A stretch of 62,000 nucleotides of DNA from Glandiceps talaboti (GCF_964340395.1 NC_135554.1:28218630-28280629); one strand, 5' to 3'. Counted from the stretch's first letter, positions 1 to 59,154 are shown. The notes: generated by a model from the letters alone, not told the origin. Numbers and translations are program-made.

Positions 1-328
1 TCATAGAGATGATGAGGAACACAGTAACACAAAGTAGTCATAGAGATGGTGAGGAACACAGTAACACAAAGTAGTCATAGAGATGATGAGGAACACAGTA
101 ACACAAAGTAGTCATAGAGATGATGAGGAACACAGTAACACAAAGTAGTCATAGAGATGATGAGGAAAACAGTAACACAAGGTAGTAATAGAGATGATGA
201 GGAAAACAGTAACACAAAGTAGTCATAGAGATGATGAGGAACACAGTAACACAAAGTAGCCATAGAGATAATGAGGAACACAGTAACACAAAGTAGTCAT
301 AGAGATGGTGAGGAAAACAGTAACATAC
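1..328. repeat. 37-bp minisatellite, left edge of unit 1
   Basis: About nine tandem units of tcatagagatgatgaggaac followed by 17 more bases. Continues beyond the window start. The open frames across it simply follow the repeat. Confidence 0.9.
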
Positions 329-1529
329 TTTTGGACAAGAAATACAGGTGTAGGTGAATATATTTCTCATATAATCACTTCTTTTTTCGTTTTAAATAAC
401 ATTTACTCTCTTAAATTTGCACATATCAAAACACTATAGTTGTTCCTGGTTATTTCTCTTTTGTAATGAAACTTCACTTTAAAGTATTTTGCTTTTATCA
501 AATTTCGTACAAATCTCTCATAAAAATACACTTCATATAGACAACATTGAAAGATGATAAATATTTCCATATTTTAAAAAATGCAACTGTAACATATCAA
601 AAATATGTTGTTTTTTCAAAATCTGTTTTTTTCATCACAATATTTACAAACATATGCCATAACATGTAAATTTTATGCTTGCATTATATTTCATGTATCA
701 GTATGTTTTCCATATGTACTATTTACACAATATATTAATGCAAAGAACTTTAAGAATGTCCCTAAATGCTTGGATATCATTACTCAAGACTCAAAATATA
801 ACTTTACAATGAGTTTCGACAGCATTCAATTAAGATACATGGAATGTGTACAATAACGTTAACATAGGGTGGACTTGATTGAGCGACCCGGTCAATTCCA
901 CCGGAGTCACGACCAGCATACAGGATAGTTCACCTGATGAATCCTATCTAGTACCGGCTGACAGTGTTCACTTATTCAAATGTGACATCTTCCGATAGAT
1001 GTCATAAAACTTGCACAGCTACTCTAAAATTATATTTCAATTCTTAGCGTCATATGCAAGGACGTTATTTTGCTAATTTAAGTACATATAACAGAAATAT
1101 AAACTTTTAGATTACGTTTATTGCTCCCCACCACCATGTTTGACCGTCTATATCCGACAAAATTGGTTGGGCTATTCGGTTATCCCCGACAGAATGAGCG
1201 TGCACTGCCTCGTATCAAACAAGCATAAAAAACTGAACCGGTGTGCACTTTACAGTATATGCACAGCATGCCAGGAAAGCCTACTTGTCACTAGAAAGGA
1301 AACTCTTTGATCATATCATCTTACTGCATGCTGCTTTCCATTCATATAATTCTTTATTATTTAATGAATGTAGTAAACCACAATTCTTCTGGGAACACAT
1401 CAGCTCCTCAAAATGTAAGGCTCTTTTTTTGAAGCTGATACATTAATGTAAAGATCGATAGAAAAAAGTTCAGCAATATTACCAAAAATAACCTTCTATT
1501 CCTTGGCAATTTCTATTTTCTTTCAACAT
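329..1529. other. Gene A distal 3' flank, no gene seen
   Basis: AT-rich, aligns in patches with 30680-31520. Short frames are not conserved between the units (for example the frame near 605-856 is broken in unit 2), so I see no coding evidence. Confidence 0.6.
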
Positions 1530-1720
1530 CTAGGGGGTCAAATCATAACTTGCTTACACCTAGAGGGTCAAATCATAACTTGCTTATACCTAGAGGGTCA
1601 AATCATAACTTGCTTACACCTAGGGGGTCAAATCATAACTTACTTACACCTAGAGTGTCAAATAAGGATAACTTGCTTACACCCAGAGGTTAAAATCATG
1701 ATAACTTATATACAAGGGGT
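1530..1720. repeat. 30-bp tandem repeat
   Basis: About six units of gggtcaaatcataacttgct plus 10 bases. Unit 2 has about three at 31530-31625 and a stray one near 32485. Confidence 0.85.
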
Positions 1721-2825
1721 TTAATTCATAAAATGACATGATGGGAACTGGCAATTATTGAATTATCAAAACAAAATGTTTTTTCTATATTTTAAGAAAT
1801 GGTAACACACACACACACACACACACACATACACACACAGTGACACACACACATACATATATAATATATATTCATACTAATTTTTAGAGGTGAATAGGAA
1901 ATGAAATTACATGTACTTCATCTCTCATAATTAATTTAGAGTCAATTTTACCTCATAAGAATCGAGAGGTAATGTGGTGGGACCGTCACAATGGTTGGAT
2001 TCTGTCTGTTAATGTCTGTCTGTCTGTGTCTGTCCTGGTGTATACATGATAACTCAAAAACAACTGGGCTTCTTCATGAAGAAACCGAGGCATTGTACTA
2101 CAACATAGTGACCTTCACCTTTCTTATGGTTATAGTTCCATATAGTCTGTAAGGTACGCCATGACAGGGTGCCCTCAAACATCAGACAACCCCTAACACA
2201 GGCCGGTGAGGGTGAAACGTCACAACCTATCTTACAGTCTAAGTTCCATACAAAATTCACTCATAATTTTATATACTTACTAACATTCATAAATCAACAT
2301 ACGATCCACATTTCCCTCAGGTACTAATTATTTCATTTGATCACATTTAGACAAATGAATGTATGTGATAACAGTTTAAATCTTTGAGTACTTTTTGCAT
2401 GTCTTTGGGCTTTTTCAAGAAGTAAGACAAATACTTGTCTCGCAAATGTCATTTTCAGACTTCACATTCCATTGAGATGACATATGGCCGTGGGTTGGAC
2501 CATGTATGCATATAAAAATGTTAATATATTCAATAACCCATGACCTCTATAATGTAATGCTCTATAATACTAATGTCCAATATCACATGATGATAACAAA
2601 TTACTAACTATTATGTGTTATCAGTTTATGGTAATTGCGAGTTTGATGAGTGTGTTGACATCATTCACACATTTCAGTTAAGGCATTGGTGGTTATTTTT
2701 ACAAGCCCGGCCCCCTTAAGCTGAATATGCATGAAAAAATTAGCTATTGTCCTCTGTTTGTGCTTGTCGCTAATGCGGTTCTATGATTGGCAGTTATTTA
2801 TATCCCTGAACTGTAAGATGACATT
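1721..2825. other. Intergenic stretch, no gene seen
   Basis: Contains a (CA)n run at 1806-1855. Only its right end (about 2620-2825) aligns well to unit 2 (about 32120-32320). No gene or RNA recognised. Confidence 0.5.
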
Positions 2826-2910
2826 TGCTAGACCTTGGATGTTCCATCCTCGATAGCAATGTTCGGTCGTGTGTAGTAAATTGTATCGGAAGAACATCCG
2901 AGGTCTAGCA
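2826..2910. repeat. Imperfect hairpin (85 bp)
   Basis: Arms tgctagaccttggatgtt (2826-2843) and aacatccgaggtctagca (2893-2910) pair with one mismatch; pairing extends inward with bulges. Conserved in unit 2. It could be a small inverted-repeat transposon or a structured RNA; a MITE is more likely because a related hairpin occurs at 31654. Confidence 0.6.
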
Positions 2911-3029
2911 GATAGACTAGAATAATTGCCAAACAACATATTTTGCTTTGACAATGTTGTAGATATGGTACTTCTTTAAGTTCTATTTCACTGTAACACA
3001 GAGTACCATCACTCAATCTGAGGCCTATA

Positions 3030-3445
3030 ATATGAACATTGATGATAACTCCTGTTTATAAAATTTGAATACCCTGAGAATTATAATATAATATGAACAT
3101 TGATGATAACTCCTGTTTATAAAATTTGAATACCCTGAGAATTATAATATAATATGAACATTGATGATAACTCCTGTTTATAAAATTTGAATACCCTGAG
3201 AATTATATAATATGAACATTGATGATAACTCCTGTTTATAAAATTTGAATACCCTGAGAATTATAATATAATATGAACATTGATGATAACTCCTGTTTAT
3301 AAAATTTGAATACCCTGAGAATTATATAATATGAACATTGATGATAACTCCTGTTTATAAAATTTGAATACCCTGAGAATTATAATATAATATGAACATT
3401 GATGATAACTCCTGTTTATAAAATTTGAATACCCTGAGAATTATA
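3030..3445. repeat. About 60-bp satellite, seven copies, unit 1 only
   Basis: The unit begins aatatgaacattgatgataa; units alternate in length by an ataat insertion. Copies are almost identical, suggesting recent expansion. Unit 2 lacks it. Confidence 0.9.
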
Positions 3446-3769
3446 AAGAGAATAATGTCCATGGCATGGATTCTCGATCACTACAAATCAAAATTTCTCC
3501 TTTGGAGCAGAGTCAATAAACACGCCATCAATATCATCAACTAAGGAGTGCACTCCAATTTTATCATTGGCTTCTTGTACTTGAACAATCAATGTGAAAT
3601 AACATATTATGTCCTTGTTTGCAACTCAATAAATAGTGATATACTGATATATGTGTAAAATGTTTGTTATTGTACATACTACTCTACACATTTTTTAGCT
3701 CTTTTCTTCATCCATATGGTGACGTTAACATTCAAATTTTGGCACATAAATTCATGCACAAATAAACAC

Positions 3770-24687
<20,918 letters not shown>

Positions 24688-24829
24688 GATTAAAAAGCAA
24701 ATAGAATCAAGCTCGATAAGTTTAAGTTCAAACAATAGAATGTGAAACTACATGGGTGTCATTCATGGAGTGAACATGTAGTTTGTAAATAAATCACGGT
24801 TGATATTATATCCATATCCGATCCACGTG

Positions 24830-24836
24830 TTTTATA
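24830..24836 (-). promoter_or_regulatory. TATA-like box upstream of gene A
   Basis: Reads TATAAAA in transcript sense, 143 bp before the start codon, inside a block conserved with gene B. A palindromic E-box (CACGTG) lies immediately next to it at 24824-24829. The transcription start would then be near 24805. Inferred from position and conservation only. Confidence 0.4.
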
Positions 24837-25209
24837 CCAAGGAGGTGTATAAGTACGACAGGAGGGCAATAGACCTCTTTGTTTACACCAACGACGTTCA
24901 GTTATTGCCAACGAAATGCGATTACATTTGCCATACAGAATTATTTGCGGAGACGGGCTACACATGACCTGCCTTGATTCTTGGTCTCACTGGTACTAAT
25001 AGTCGAAGTCGAAGTCGGCAATCCTGTTAAACACGATAGTTTTAGCACACTAGGCGATAGCCCGGGTTGTTCGCTCATCGCTGTCGCCAGACTCGTAAGT
25101 AAATGAACACAATGTATGTGACGTGCCGCGTGAAACCGAACAAAGCATTGTCATGAATATTTACAGCGTAAATTATCATTGCCTTTCAAGTTTCATCAGC
25201 CTCGAACCA

Positions 25210-25371
25210 TATGGGGGTGTGTAATATTTCAGATTGTTGTTTTCCTGGTCCACAGACTAAATATAACAACATTTTGACTATATATTCCTACCTGTACAGA
25301 AAAAAGAGCTTTTTTATATTTAGTCTGTAGACCTGGAAAACAACAATCTAGGAAATATTACACGCACCTGT
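25210..25371. mobile_element. MITE with long TIRs and 11-bp target duplication
   Basis: About 160 bp, with arms of about 50 bp (gtgtaatatttcagattgtt and the complementary end). Flanked by gcctcgaacca at 25199-25209 and 25372-25382. The 9-11-bp duplication size suggests a Mutator-like source. Absent from unit 2 at the same place. Confidence 0.7.
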
Positions 25372-25599
25372 GCCTCGAACCACTCATTGTAGTCATAGAA
25401 AGTGGAGCATGCAAATCAAACACATCGAAAATTAGAATATGCACTTTTGAGGAAGTAAAATACAGATTTTCGATGAAAGGCGATGTCGGATATATTACTA
25501 GTAAATAATGATAACTTAACGTTTATTAGTTGATATATTTCAAATGACCCGAAGCTAGACAGTAAGATAACACATATTCACCCTCCAATGATTTTCACA

Positions 25600-25830
25600 C
25601 CACTATAGCACTAGCGCCCTTGGGCATAGCGACCTTTGGTTGCCTTCACAGTGAGCGGCCCGGGCGGTCTAGCAGCAACATTACAACTTTTAAGTTTTAC
25701 CAGGAGTACCAGGTTGACAGCAGAGTTGACAGTAGAAGTACTAGTCCTGCTTGCAGACGGTGAACGCGTTTCGCTCAACACCGGACGACTTACTCCGTCT
25801 GTGCAAGTATGTAGATGATACATGTACCTG
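25600..25830. other. CpG-rich conserved block upstream of gene A
   Basis: Stands out by its GC and CpG content. It aligns to 60365-60620 with one in-frame 12-bp gap. The plus-strand frame 25636-25818 (GPGGLAATLQLLSFTRSTRL and after) stays open in both units; the minus frame is open too. It may be a distal promoter, an untranslated first exon or an unrecognised coding exon. Confidence 0.5.
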
Positions 25831-26214
25831 TCCGTTGTGTTTACAAGATCATGAAAACAGTACTCATTTTATAAACAGGACAATAAACAAGACAATTTAC
25901 TAGTGATATCCTAACTAAATTTCAGTGTTTTTTAAAATTGAAAATCACAATTTTCCATCTAATTTGCATATCACTTTCCAGCTGGTCACTTTGACTCAAA
26001 CAAATCGATATCAAGACGTTACTAGTGGCATACCACATTTCAAACCAATCTGCCTGGTAATTTATGAGTTCAAGTTTTTTATCTAAAAATCACATTTAAC
26101 CTAATTTGCATACCACTAATCGGCTCATTTTGCTTTGACAATCTCCAATTATACCCAATAAGTAGCATCCCACCAAAAATCTAAACAATCGACCCAGCAG
26201 TTTTTTTTTAATTT

Positions 26215-26265
26215 GTCATCCATCCATCCATCCATCCATCCATCCATCCATCCATCCACACATAC

Positions 26266-26320
<55 letters not shown>

Positions 26321-26811
26321 ATGCAATTTATATAGCGCCAATTCCACTATGACAAGAGTTCAAAGGCGCTGTACAGTCAAAATGTTTTAGAAAACAGGTA
26401 AGTCTTTAAGTGTTTTTTAAATGTGCTAATTGTAACTTGTTCGCGAATTTCAATTGGTAGTTCATTCCACACACGAGGCGCAGCAGAAGAAAACGATCTT
26501 CCTCCATAAGATTCCAGCTTGCACTTAGGTACATATAGGAGATGTTTATTTGTTGATCGCAGTGTTCTCGTAGTTGTTTTCCAGTGAAGAAGGTCTGATA
26601 AGTATCTTGGAGCGAGTCCATTGAGGGACTTGTATGTCATGAGCAAAAGTTTGAACTTTATTCTGTCCTGAACTGGTAGCCAGTGTAGTTCCTTTAGGAG
26701 TGGTGTTACATGATCATATTCCCTGGCTCGCATGATGATTTTTGCTGCAGCGTTTTGAACATGTTGGAGTGGTTTGATATGATCGTTGGGTAAGCCATAG
26801 AGTAGGGCATT
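26215..26811 (-). mobile_element. 5'-truncated CR1/L2-like LINE fragment
   Basis: In minus sense the sequence encodes the C-terminal end of a non-LTR retrotransposon reverse transcriptase: LLYGLPNDHIKPLQHVQNAA, KELHWLPVQDRIKFKLLL, then AAPRVWNELPIEIR and STFKKHLKTYLF. The stop is at 26377. The 3' end reads GGCGCTATATAAATTGCATC followed by ATTG repeats, as expected for CR1/L2-type tails. The catalytic core is missing, so this is a dead fragment. Confidence 0.8.
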
Positions 26812-26812
26812 A

Positions 26813-26883
<71 letters not shown>

Positions 26884-26905
26884 GACAGACAGACAGACAG
26901 ACGGA
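26812..26905. repeat. (CA)n then (CAGA)n microsatellite
   Basis: Simple repeats at the end of the composite repeat; cysteine- and valine-rich frames here are artefacts. Confidence 0.95.
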
Positions 26906-26920
26906 CAGACACTGCACAAT

Positions 26921-26999
26921 TCCATTCTCGCAAACCAGAGTTGTTATTTCTGACGGCGCGTTTTGGACGGTGCCGTAAAGAGGCCGTGGTTTGCAACAA
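26921..26999. mobile_element. Small TIR element (MITE) with 8-bp target duplication
   Basis: 79 bp flanked by tgcacaat on both sides (26913-26920 and 27000-27007). Subterminal ends contain gcaaacca in inverted orientation. A related copy, inverted, lies at 58818-58925. An 8-bp duplication suggests a hAT-like origin. Confidence 0.55.
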
Positions 27000-27279
27000 T
27001 GCACAATAGCACTACTGAACATCGATTCAGTGGTACTTAAAACAAGTCAAGTAATGAAAATTTGGCATGGTCATCTTTTGTACATGGCTACTGTTTCTTT
27101 TCACTAGACTGAATAATTTACTTTCAAACTTAATATTATTTCTGTAGACCTCACCAGATCTATGCATGATCATGATTGCAAAGTCTGTCTTTGATATGTT
27201 TACACTCGTCTTGTCTTTTTGTATCGATCGTTGAAATAAATAATAAACTCACGATCGGCTTTAATACCTTTTTTTATTA

Positions 27280-27445
27280 CCACAATAGAAACCTGAAACA
27301 TACACTTGATGATATTTTAGGTCACGTTAGTATTAGAAACCTGAAACATACACTTGATGATATATTAGGTTACGTTAGTTTTAGAAACCTGAAACATACA
27401 CTTGATGATACATTAGGTCACGTTAGCACAATAGAAACCTGAAAC
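27280..27445. repeat. About 46-bp tandem repeat
   Basis: Four units around gaaacctgaaacatacactt gatgata. Confidence 0.85.
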
Positions 27446-27769
27446 ATACACTTGAGTTTAATATATATCGTTTATTTGAGTACACTTAACAAAACCCCGG
27501 GGAGTTGTTAATGGTACATGTAACATAAAAGGAAAATAATAACAAACCTAATAAACTATGTAAAAGAAGCATTACATAACATAATAAAACTAATGAACTA
27601 CAAAAGCTATTCAGTGAAAAGAAAAAGAAAAAAAATGTATGGAAATTAGACAGATTTATGGAGATGTCTATTTTATTATATTCAATGTATTACAATTATT
27701 TTGTAGGTGGTGAATAACTTGACGTAACTTGAGAATGTTACCTCAAGTTACCACAATAGAAACCTGAAA

Positions 27770-28140
27770 CCTCAGACCACTATAGAAACATACACTTGAG
27801 AATGTTACCGTCAAGTTAGCATAATAGTATTAGAAACCTGAAACATACACTTGAGAATGTTACCGTCAAGTTAACATAATAGTATTAGAAACCTGAAACA
27901 TACACTTGAGAATGTTACCGTCAAGTTAGCATAATAGTATTAGAAACCTGAAACATACACTTGAGAATGTTACCGTCAAGTTAGCATAATAGTATTAGAA
28001 ACCTGAAACATACACTTGAGAATGTTACCGTCAAGTTAGCATAATAGTATTAGAAACCTGAAACATACACTTGAGAATGTTACCGTCAAGTTAACATAAT
28101 AGTATTAGAAACCTGAAACATACACTTGAGAATGTTTGTT
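27770..28140. repeat. About 55-bp tandem repeat
   Basis: About seven units sharing gaaacctgaaacatacactt with the array before it but continuing gagaatgttaccgtcaag. The two arrays share a core and diverge in the rest. Confidence 0.88.
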
Positions 28141-28159
28141 ACGTCAAGTTACTTCCATA

Positions 28160-28392
28160 TATGACCGTGTCGGGGGGGGGGGGGTGTGTTTGTTTGTTCG
28201 TTGGTTTGTTGTCGTTTACTCATGTATGTATCTACTCATTTGTCGGTTTATTTGTTTGTTTACTTGTTTTGTTTATTTGTTTGTTTACTCGTTTGTTTGT
28301 TTGTATGTTTGTTTTTACTTGTTTGTGTTTTGTTTGTTTGTTTGTTTGTTTGTTTGTTTGTTTATTTACTTGTTTGTTTATATTTGTAAACA
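28160..28392. repeat. G run and (TTTG)n microsatellite
   Basis: Simple repeat; the Phe/Val/Cys-rich frames are artefacts. Confidence 0.9.
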
Positions 28393-28539
28393 AAACTAAC
28401 TGAGCTTGAGCTCCTTGTGATTACTACAACAGAAACATGAGGCTGAAACATAGAAATAGAAACCTGAAACATACACTTGACACATACACAACCTACACAG
28501 TCGTGGTTCAAATCTTGCCCAAGGACTTTAGCCACTTGC

Positions 28540-29556
28540 GGTCATTTGGCTGTTGCTATGGGTGTGCTCATGTTGCTAGATATATTTGCATACATTTTTG
28601 AAGGTTTTGAATGTTTTTGTTCACTTGAGTATGAATTCCTAATATTATCTTGCAATATAGATGATTATTTGGCTGTTGCTATGGGCATGGGAACACAATT
28701 GCATACATTTATTGAATGTTTATTCATTTGTCTTTCAATTCCTGTTGTTATCTTTGTGAAATATGTGATTATTTGGTTGTTGCTATGGGCGTGGTCTTGT
28801 TGCTAGGCAAATTTTCATACATTTTTGAATGTTTGTTCAATTGTCTATTAATCCATGTTATCTTTGTGAAATACTCGACCATTTGGCTGTTGTTATGGGC
28901 GTGGTCATGTTGCTAGGGATAGTTGCATTCATTTTTTGAATGTTTACTCACTGGCCTACCAGATGATGTTGTTCTTTGAGCAAAATATACTGCCATTCAG
29001 TTGTTGCTAAGGGTGTGGTCATGGTTGCTAGGGCCAATTGTGTCAAAACATTTTGAAGAAAATCTGCAGAGTAACACGTCTAGAAACATCTCACCAAGTT
29101 TCAGTCTCATTGACCAAGTACTTTTTGAATTTTTGACCAAACTTCACATTTGTACACCTAATTTGCATATTACTGATGAGATCATTATATGGTTCATCTA
29201 TACATCCACAGATGCATCCCTCTTAAAAGCCCAATCTGCTGAGTAGTTTTGGAATTATAGGTTTCTGACCAAAAAGACACATTTTTAGTCCTAATTTGCA
29301 TATTACCAAGGGAACCATCATGTCATGAACAAATATTAATTTACTCACATCTAAGAATGTCGCCATCAATTTCATGCCAATCTGCCCAGTACTTTTGGAG
29401 TTTAAGTTTTGTGACCAAAAATCACATTTTTTGACCCAAAACACACATCTCTGATGCAATCATTTTTCATTTGAACAATTTCCCAACTAGACACCAGAAG
29501 TAACATGACCACGAAATATCAAAGCAATCGGTCCAGCAGTTTTTGAATTTAAGTTG

Positions 29557-29595
<39 letters not shown>

Positions 29596-29615
29596 ACTGA
29601 CAGACAGACAGACAC
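28540..29615. repeat. Composite dispersed repeat, copy 2 (spacer)
   Basis: About five gttgctatgggcgtggtc monomers. Three or more monomers of about 120-170 bp follow, each with gaccaaa..., taatttgcatat and a cagtacttttggag-like end. It closes with (CA)n, a CAGA run and caatagcactactgaacc. Confidence 0.75.
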
Positions 29616-29644
29616 TTTGCCATGCCAATAGCACTACTGAACCA

Positions 29645-30680
29645 CAGTAACACAAAGTAGTCATAGAGATGATGAGGAACACAGTAACACAAAGTAGTCA
29701 TAGAGATGATGAGGAACACAGTAACACAAAGTAGTCATAGAGATGATGAGAAACACAGTAACACAAAGTAGTCATAGAGATGATGAGGAAAACAGTAACA
29801 CAAAGTAGTCATAGAAATGATGAGGAACACAGTAACACAAAGTAGTCATAGAGATGATGAGGAACACAGTAACACAACATAGTCATAGAGATGATGAGGA
29901 ACACAGTAACACAAAGTAGTCATAGAGATGATGAGGAACACAGTAACACAAAGTAGTCATAGAGATGATGAGGAACACAGTAACACAAAGTAGTCATAGA
30001 GATGATGAGGAACACAGTAACACAAAGTAGTCATAGAGATGATGAGGAACACAGTAACACAAAGTAGTCATAGAGATGATGAGGAACACAGTAACACAAA
30101 GTAGTCATAGAGATGATGAGGAACACAGTAACACAGAGTAGTGATAGAGATGGTGAGGAACACAGTAACACAAAGTAGTCATAGGAATGATGAGGAACAC
30201 AGTAACACAAAGTAGTCATAGAGATGATGAGGAACACAGTAATACAAAGTAGTAATAGAGATGATGAGGAACACAGTAACACAAAGTAGTCATAGAGATG
30301 AGGAACACAGTAACACAAAGTAGTCACAGAGATGATGAGAAACACAGTGACACAAAGTAGTCATAGAGATGATGAGAAACACAGTGACACAAAGTAGTCA
30401 TAGAGATGATGAGGAACACAGTAACACAAAGTAGTCATAGAGATGAGGAACACAGTAACACAAAGTAGTCACAGAGATGATGAGGAACACAGTAACACAA
30501 AGTAGTGATAGATATGATGAGGAACACAGTAACACAAAGTAGTCACAGAGATGTTGAGGAACACAGTATCACAAAGTAGTCATAGAGATGATGAGGAACA
30601 CAGTAACACAAAGTAGTCATAGAGATGGTGAGGAACAAAGTAACACAAAGTGGTAATAGAGATTATGAGGAAAACACTTT
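29645..30680. repeat. 37-bp minisatellite, left edge of unit 2
   Basis: About 28 units of the same 37-bp repeat, with a few shortened units. It lies directly after a (CA)n-tailed composite repeat. Confidence 0.92.
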
Positions 30681-31529
30681 TGGACAAGAAATACAGGTGT
30701 AGGTGAACAATATAGATTTCTCATGTAGTCAATTCTTTTTCCACTTTTAAATAACTTTTATTCTCTTAAAGGTGCACATATCAAAACACTAAAACTGTTC
30801 TTGGTTATTTCTCTTGTAATGAAACTTCACTTTAAAGTATTTTGCTTACATCAAATTTTGTAGAAATCTCTCTTTTAAAATACTCTTCAAACAGAGAACT
30901 TTTTTTGAAAGATGATAAATACTTTCCATATTTTAAAATATGCCACTGTAACATGTTATCAAAAGTATGTGCTTGTTTTCAAACATATGCCATAACATGT
31001 AAATTTTATGCTTGCATTACATTTCATGTATCAGTATGTTTTCCATATGTATTATTTACACAATATTAATGCAAATAACTTTAAGAATGTCCCGCAATGC
31101 TTGGATATCATTACTCATGACTCAAAATATAACTTTACAATGAGTTTCGATAGCATTCAATTAAGATACAAGTACAATATCATTAATATAGTATTTTTTT
31201 TTACTAAACCTGCCCAAGAGGGTGCACTTTACAGTACATACGGCATGGCAGGAAAGACTACTTGTCATCAGAGAGGAAACTCTTTAATCATTTCATCTTA
31301 CTACAAGCTCCCTTCCATTCATAGAACTCTTTACTATTGTATGAATGTAGAAACCACAATTTCTGTTCTGGAACACATCAGCTCTTCAAAATGTAAGTTG
31401 TTTTTTTTGAAGCTGATAAATGAATTTGAAGATTGATAGAAAAAGGTTTCCGCAGTATTACCAATTTTACTGATGTATAACCTTCTTTTTGTTTACAATT
31501 TCTACTTTTTCTCCCTGATATGAAAATTT

Positions 31530-31625
31530 GCTAACACCTAGGGGGTCAAATCATAACTTCCTAACACCTAGGGGGTCAAATCATAACTTGCTTACACGTA
31601 GAGGGTCAAATCAAACTTGCTTACA
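31530..31625. repeat. 30-bp tandem repeat, unit 2
   Basis: Three units matching 1530-1720. Confidence 0.8.
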
Positions 31626-31653
31626 CCACAGACAAGTCTTGTCTTAGTCTTGC

Positions 31654-31730
31654 TGCTAGACGTTCGGGCTTTCTTTCGATACTATAAGTGAACAAAGTTC
31701 GCACTGAGGGCTTGCCCGAACAGTCTAGCA
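31654..31730. repeat. Related hairpin with tgctagac ends
   Basis: Arms tgctagacgttcgggct and gcccgaacagtctagca pair imperfectly. It shares the tgctagac terminus with the hairpins above but not the centre. Absent from the equivalent place in unit 1. Confidence 0.55.
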
Positions 31731-32323
31731 AATGTCATTTTCAGACCGGACATTCCATTGAGATTACATTAAGCGGTGGGTTGGGCCATGTATGGGCCAT
31801 AGGCCATGTTGGGCAATGTATGTATGTACTTTTTTCTTCTTTTTCATTAAGTATACAATTTTCATTCCTTAGATAACTAAAGTAAATTTTTACATATTTT
31901 GTCTGCAGATGATAAACTTTCTCTTGGAAACTTTCTTGTTAATGTAAAAAATATAGCAGTTGGCTAAATGATTGTATTTTATTGACTTATTTTTGTATGC
32001 TTTACCATGCTTGCTAAAGCATGATGTTATGCAATAAAGATTGATTGATTGTATGTATATATATACTTTAATATATTCAATCTCTGCATCCAGGTATTGA
32101 CAAACACACTTATGTCATTACTATGTCTTATTGGTTTATGGTAATTGTGAGTTTGATGAGTGTGTACACGTTGTCATTCACACATTTCAGTTAACACATT
32201 GGTGGTTATTTTTACAAGCCCCTCCTAAGATGAATATGCATGAAAAATTAGCTATTGTCCTCTGTTTGTGCTTGTCGCTAATGCGGTTATCTGATTGGCA
32301 GTTATTTATATCCTAATGACATT

Positions 32324-32406
32324 TGCTAGACTTTGGATGTTCCATCCTCGATAGCGATGTTCGGTCATGTGTCGTATTGCATTGGAAGAACATCCGAGGT
32401 CTAGCA
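32324..32406. repeat. Imperfect hairpin, unit 2 copy
   Basis: Counterpart of 2826-2910, with two arm mismatches. Confidence 0.6.
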
Positions 32407-32578
32407 GATAGACTAGTCTTGTCTGTGCTTAATACACTTAGAGGTTTAAATCATTATATAATACATCCATGTTTACATGCAACTAGGGGATCAAATCATA
32501 ACTTGCTTACATCCATATGGCCATTTTAGCATTCAAATTTTGGCACATATTTTCATGCACAAATAAACACCTAGCGTG

Positions 32579-59154
<26,576 letters not shown>

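Larger units (their letters stand above)
25925..27015. repeat. Composite dispersed repeat, copy 4, split by insertions
   Basis: Second-type monomers at 25925-26210 end in cgacccagcag. A LINE tail (26215-26811) interrupts, and then the (CA)n, CAGA run and caatagcactactgaac end of the family follow, itself holding a small MITE. Confidence 0.6.

Noticed and set aside
605-856. Plus-strand 83-codon frame
   Set aside because: AT-rich, and the equivalent region of unit 2 changes frame.
29645-30680. CRISPR-like array of regular repeats
   Set aside because: Repeats are contiguous with no unique spacers and the DNA is eukaryotic; it is a minisatellite. The same holds for the 31-bp arrays.
31990-32050. 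Possible LINE 3' end (gcaataaagattgattgatt)
   Set aside because: Too short to support a call without a library search.
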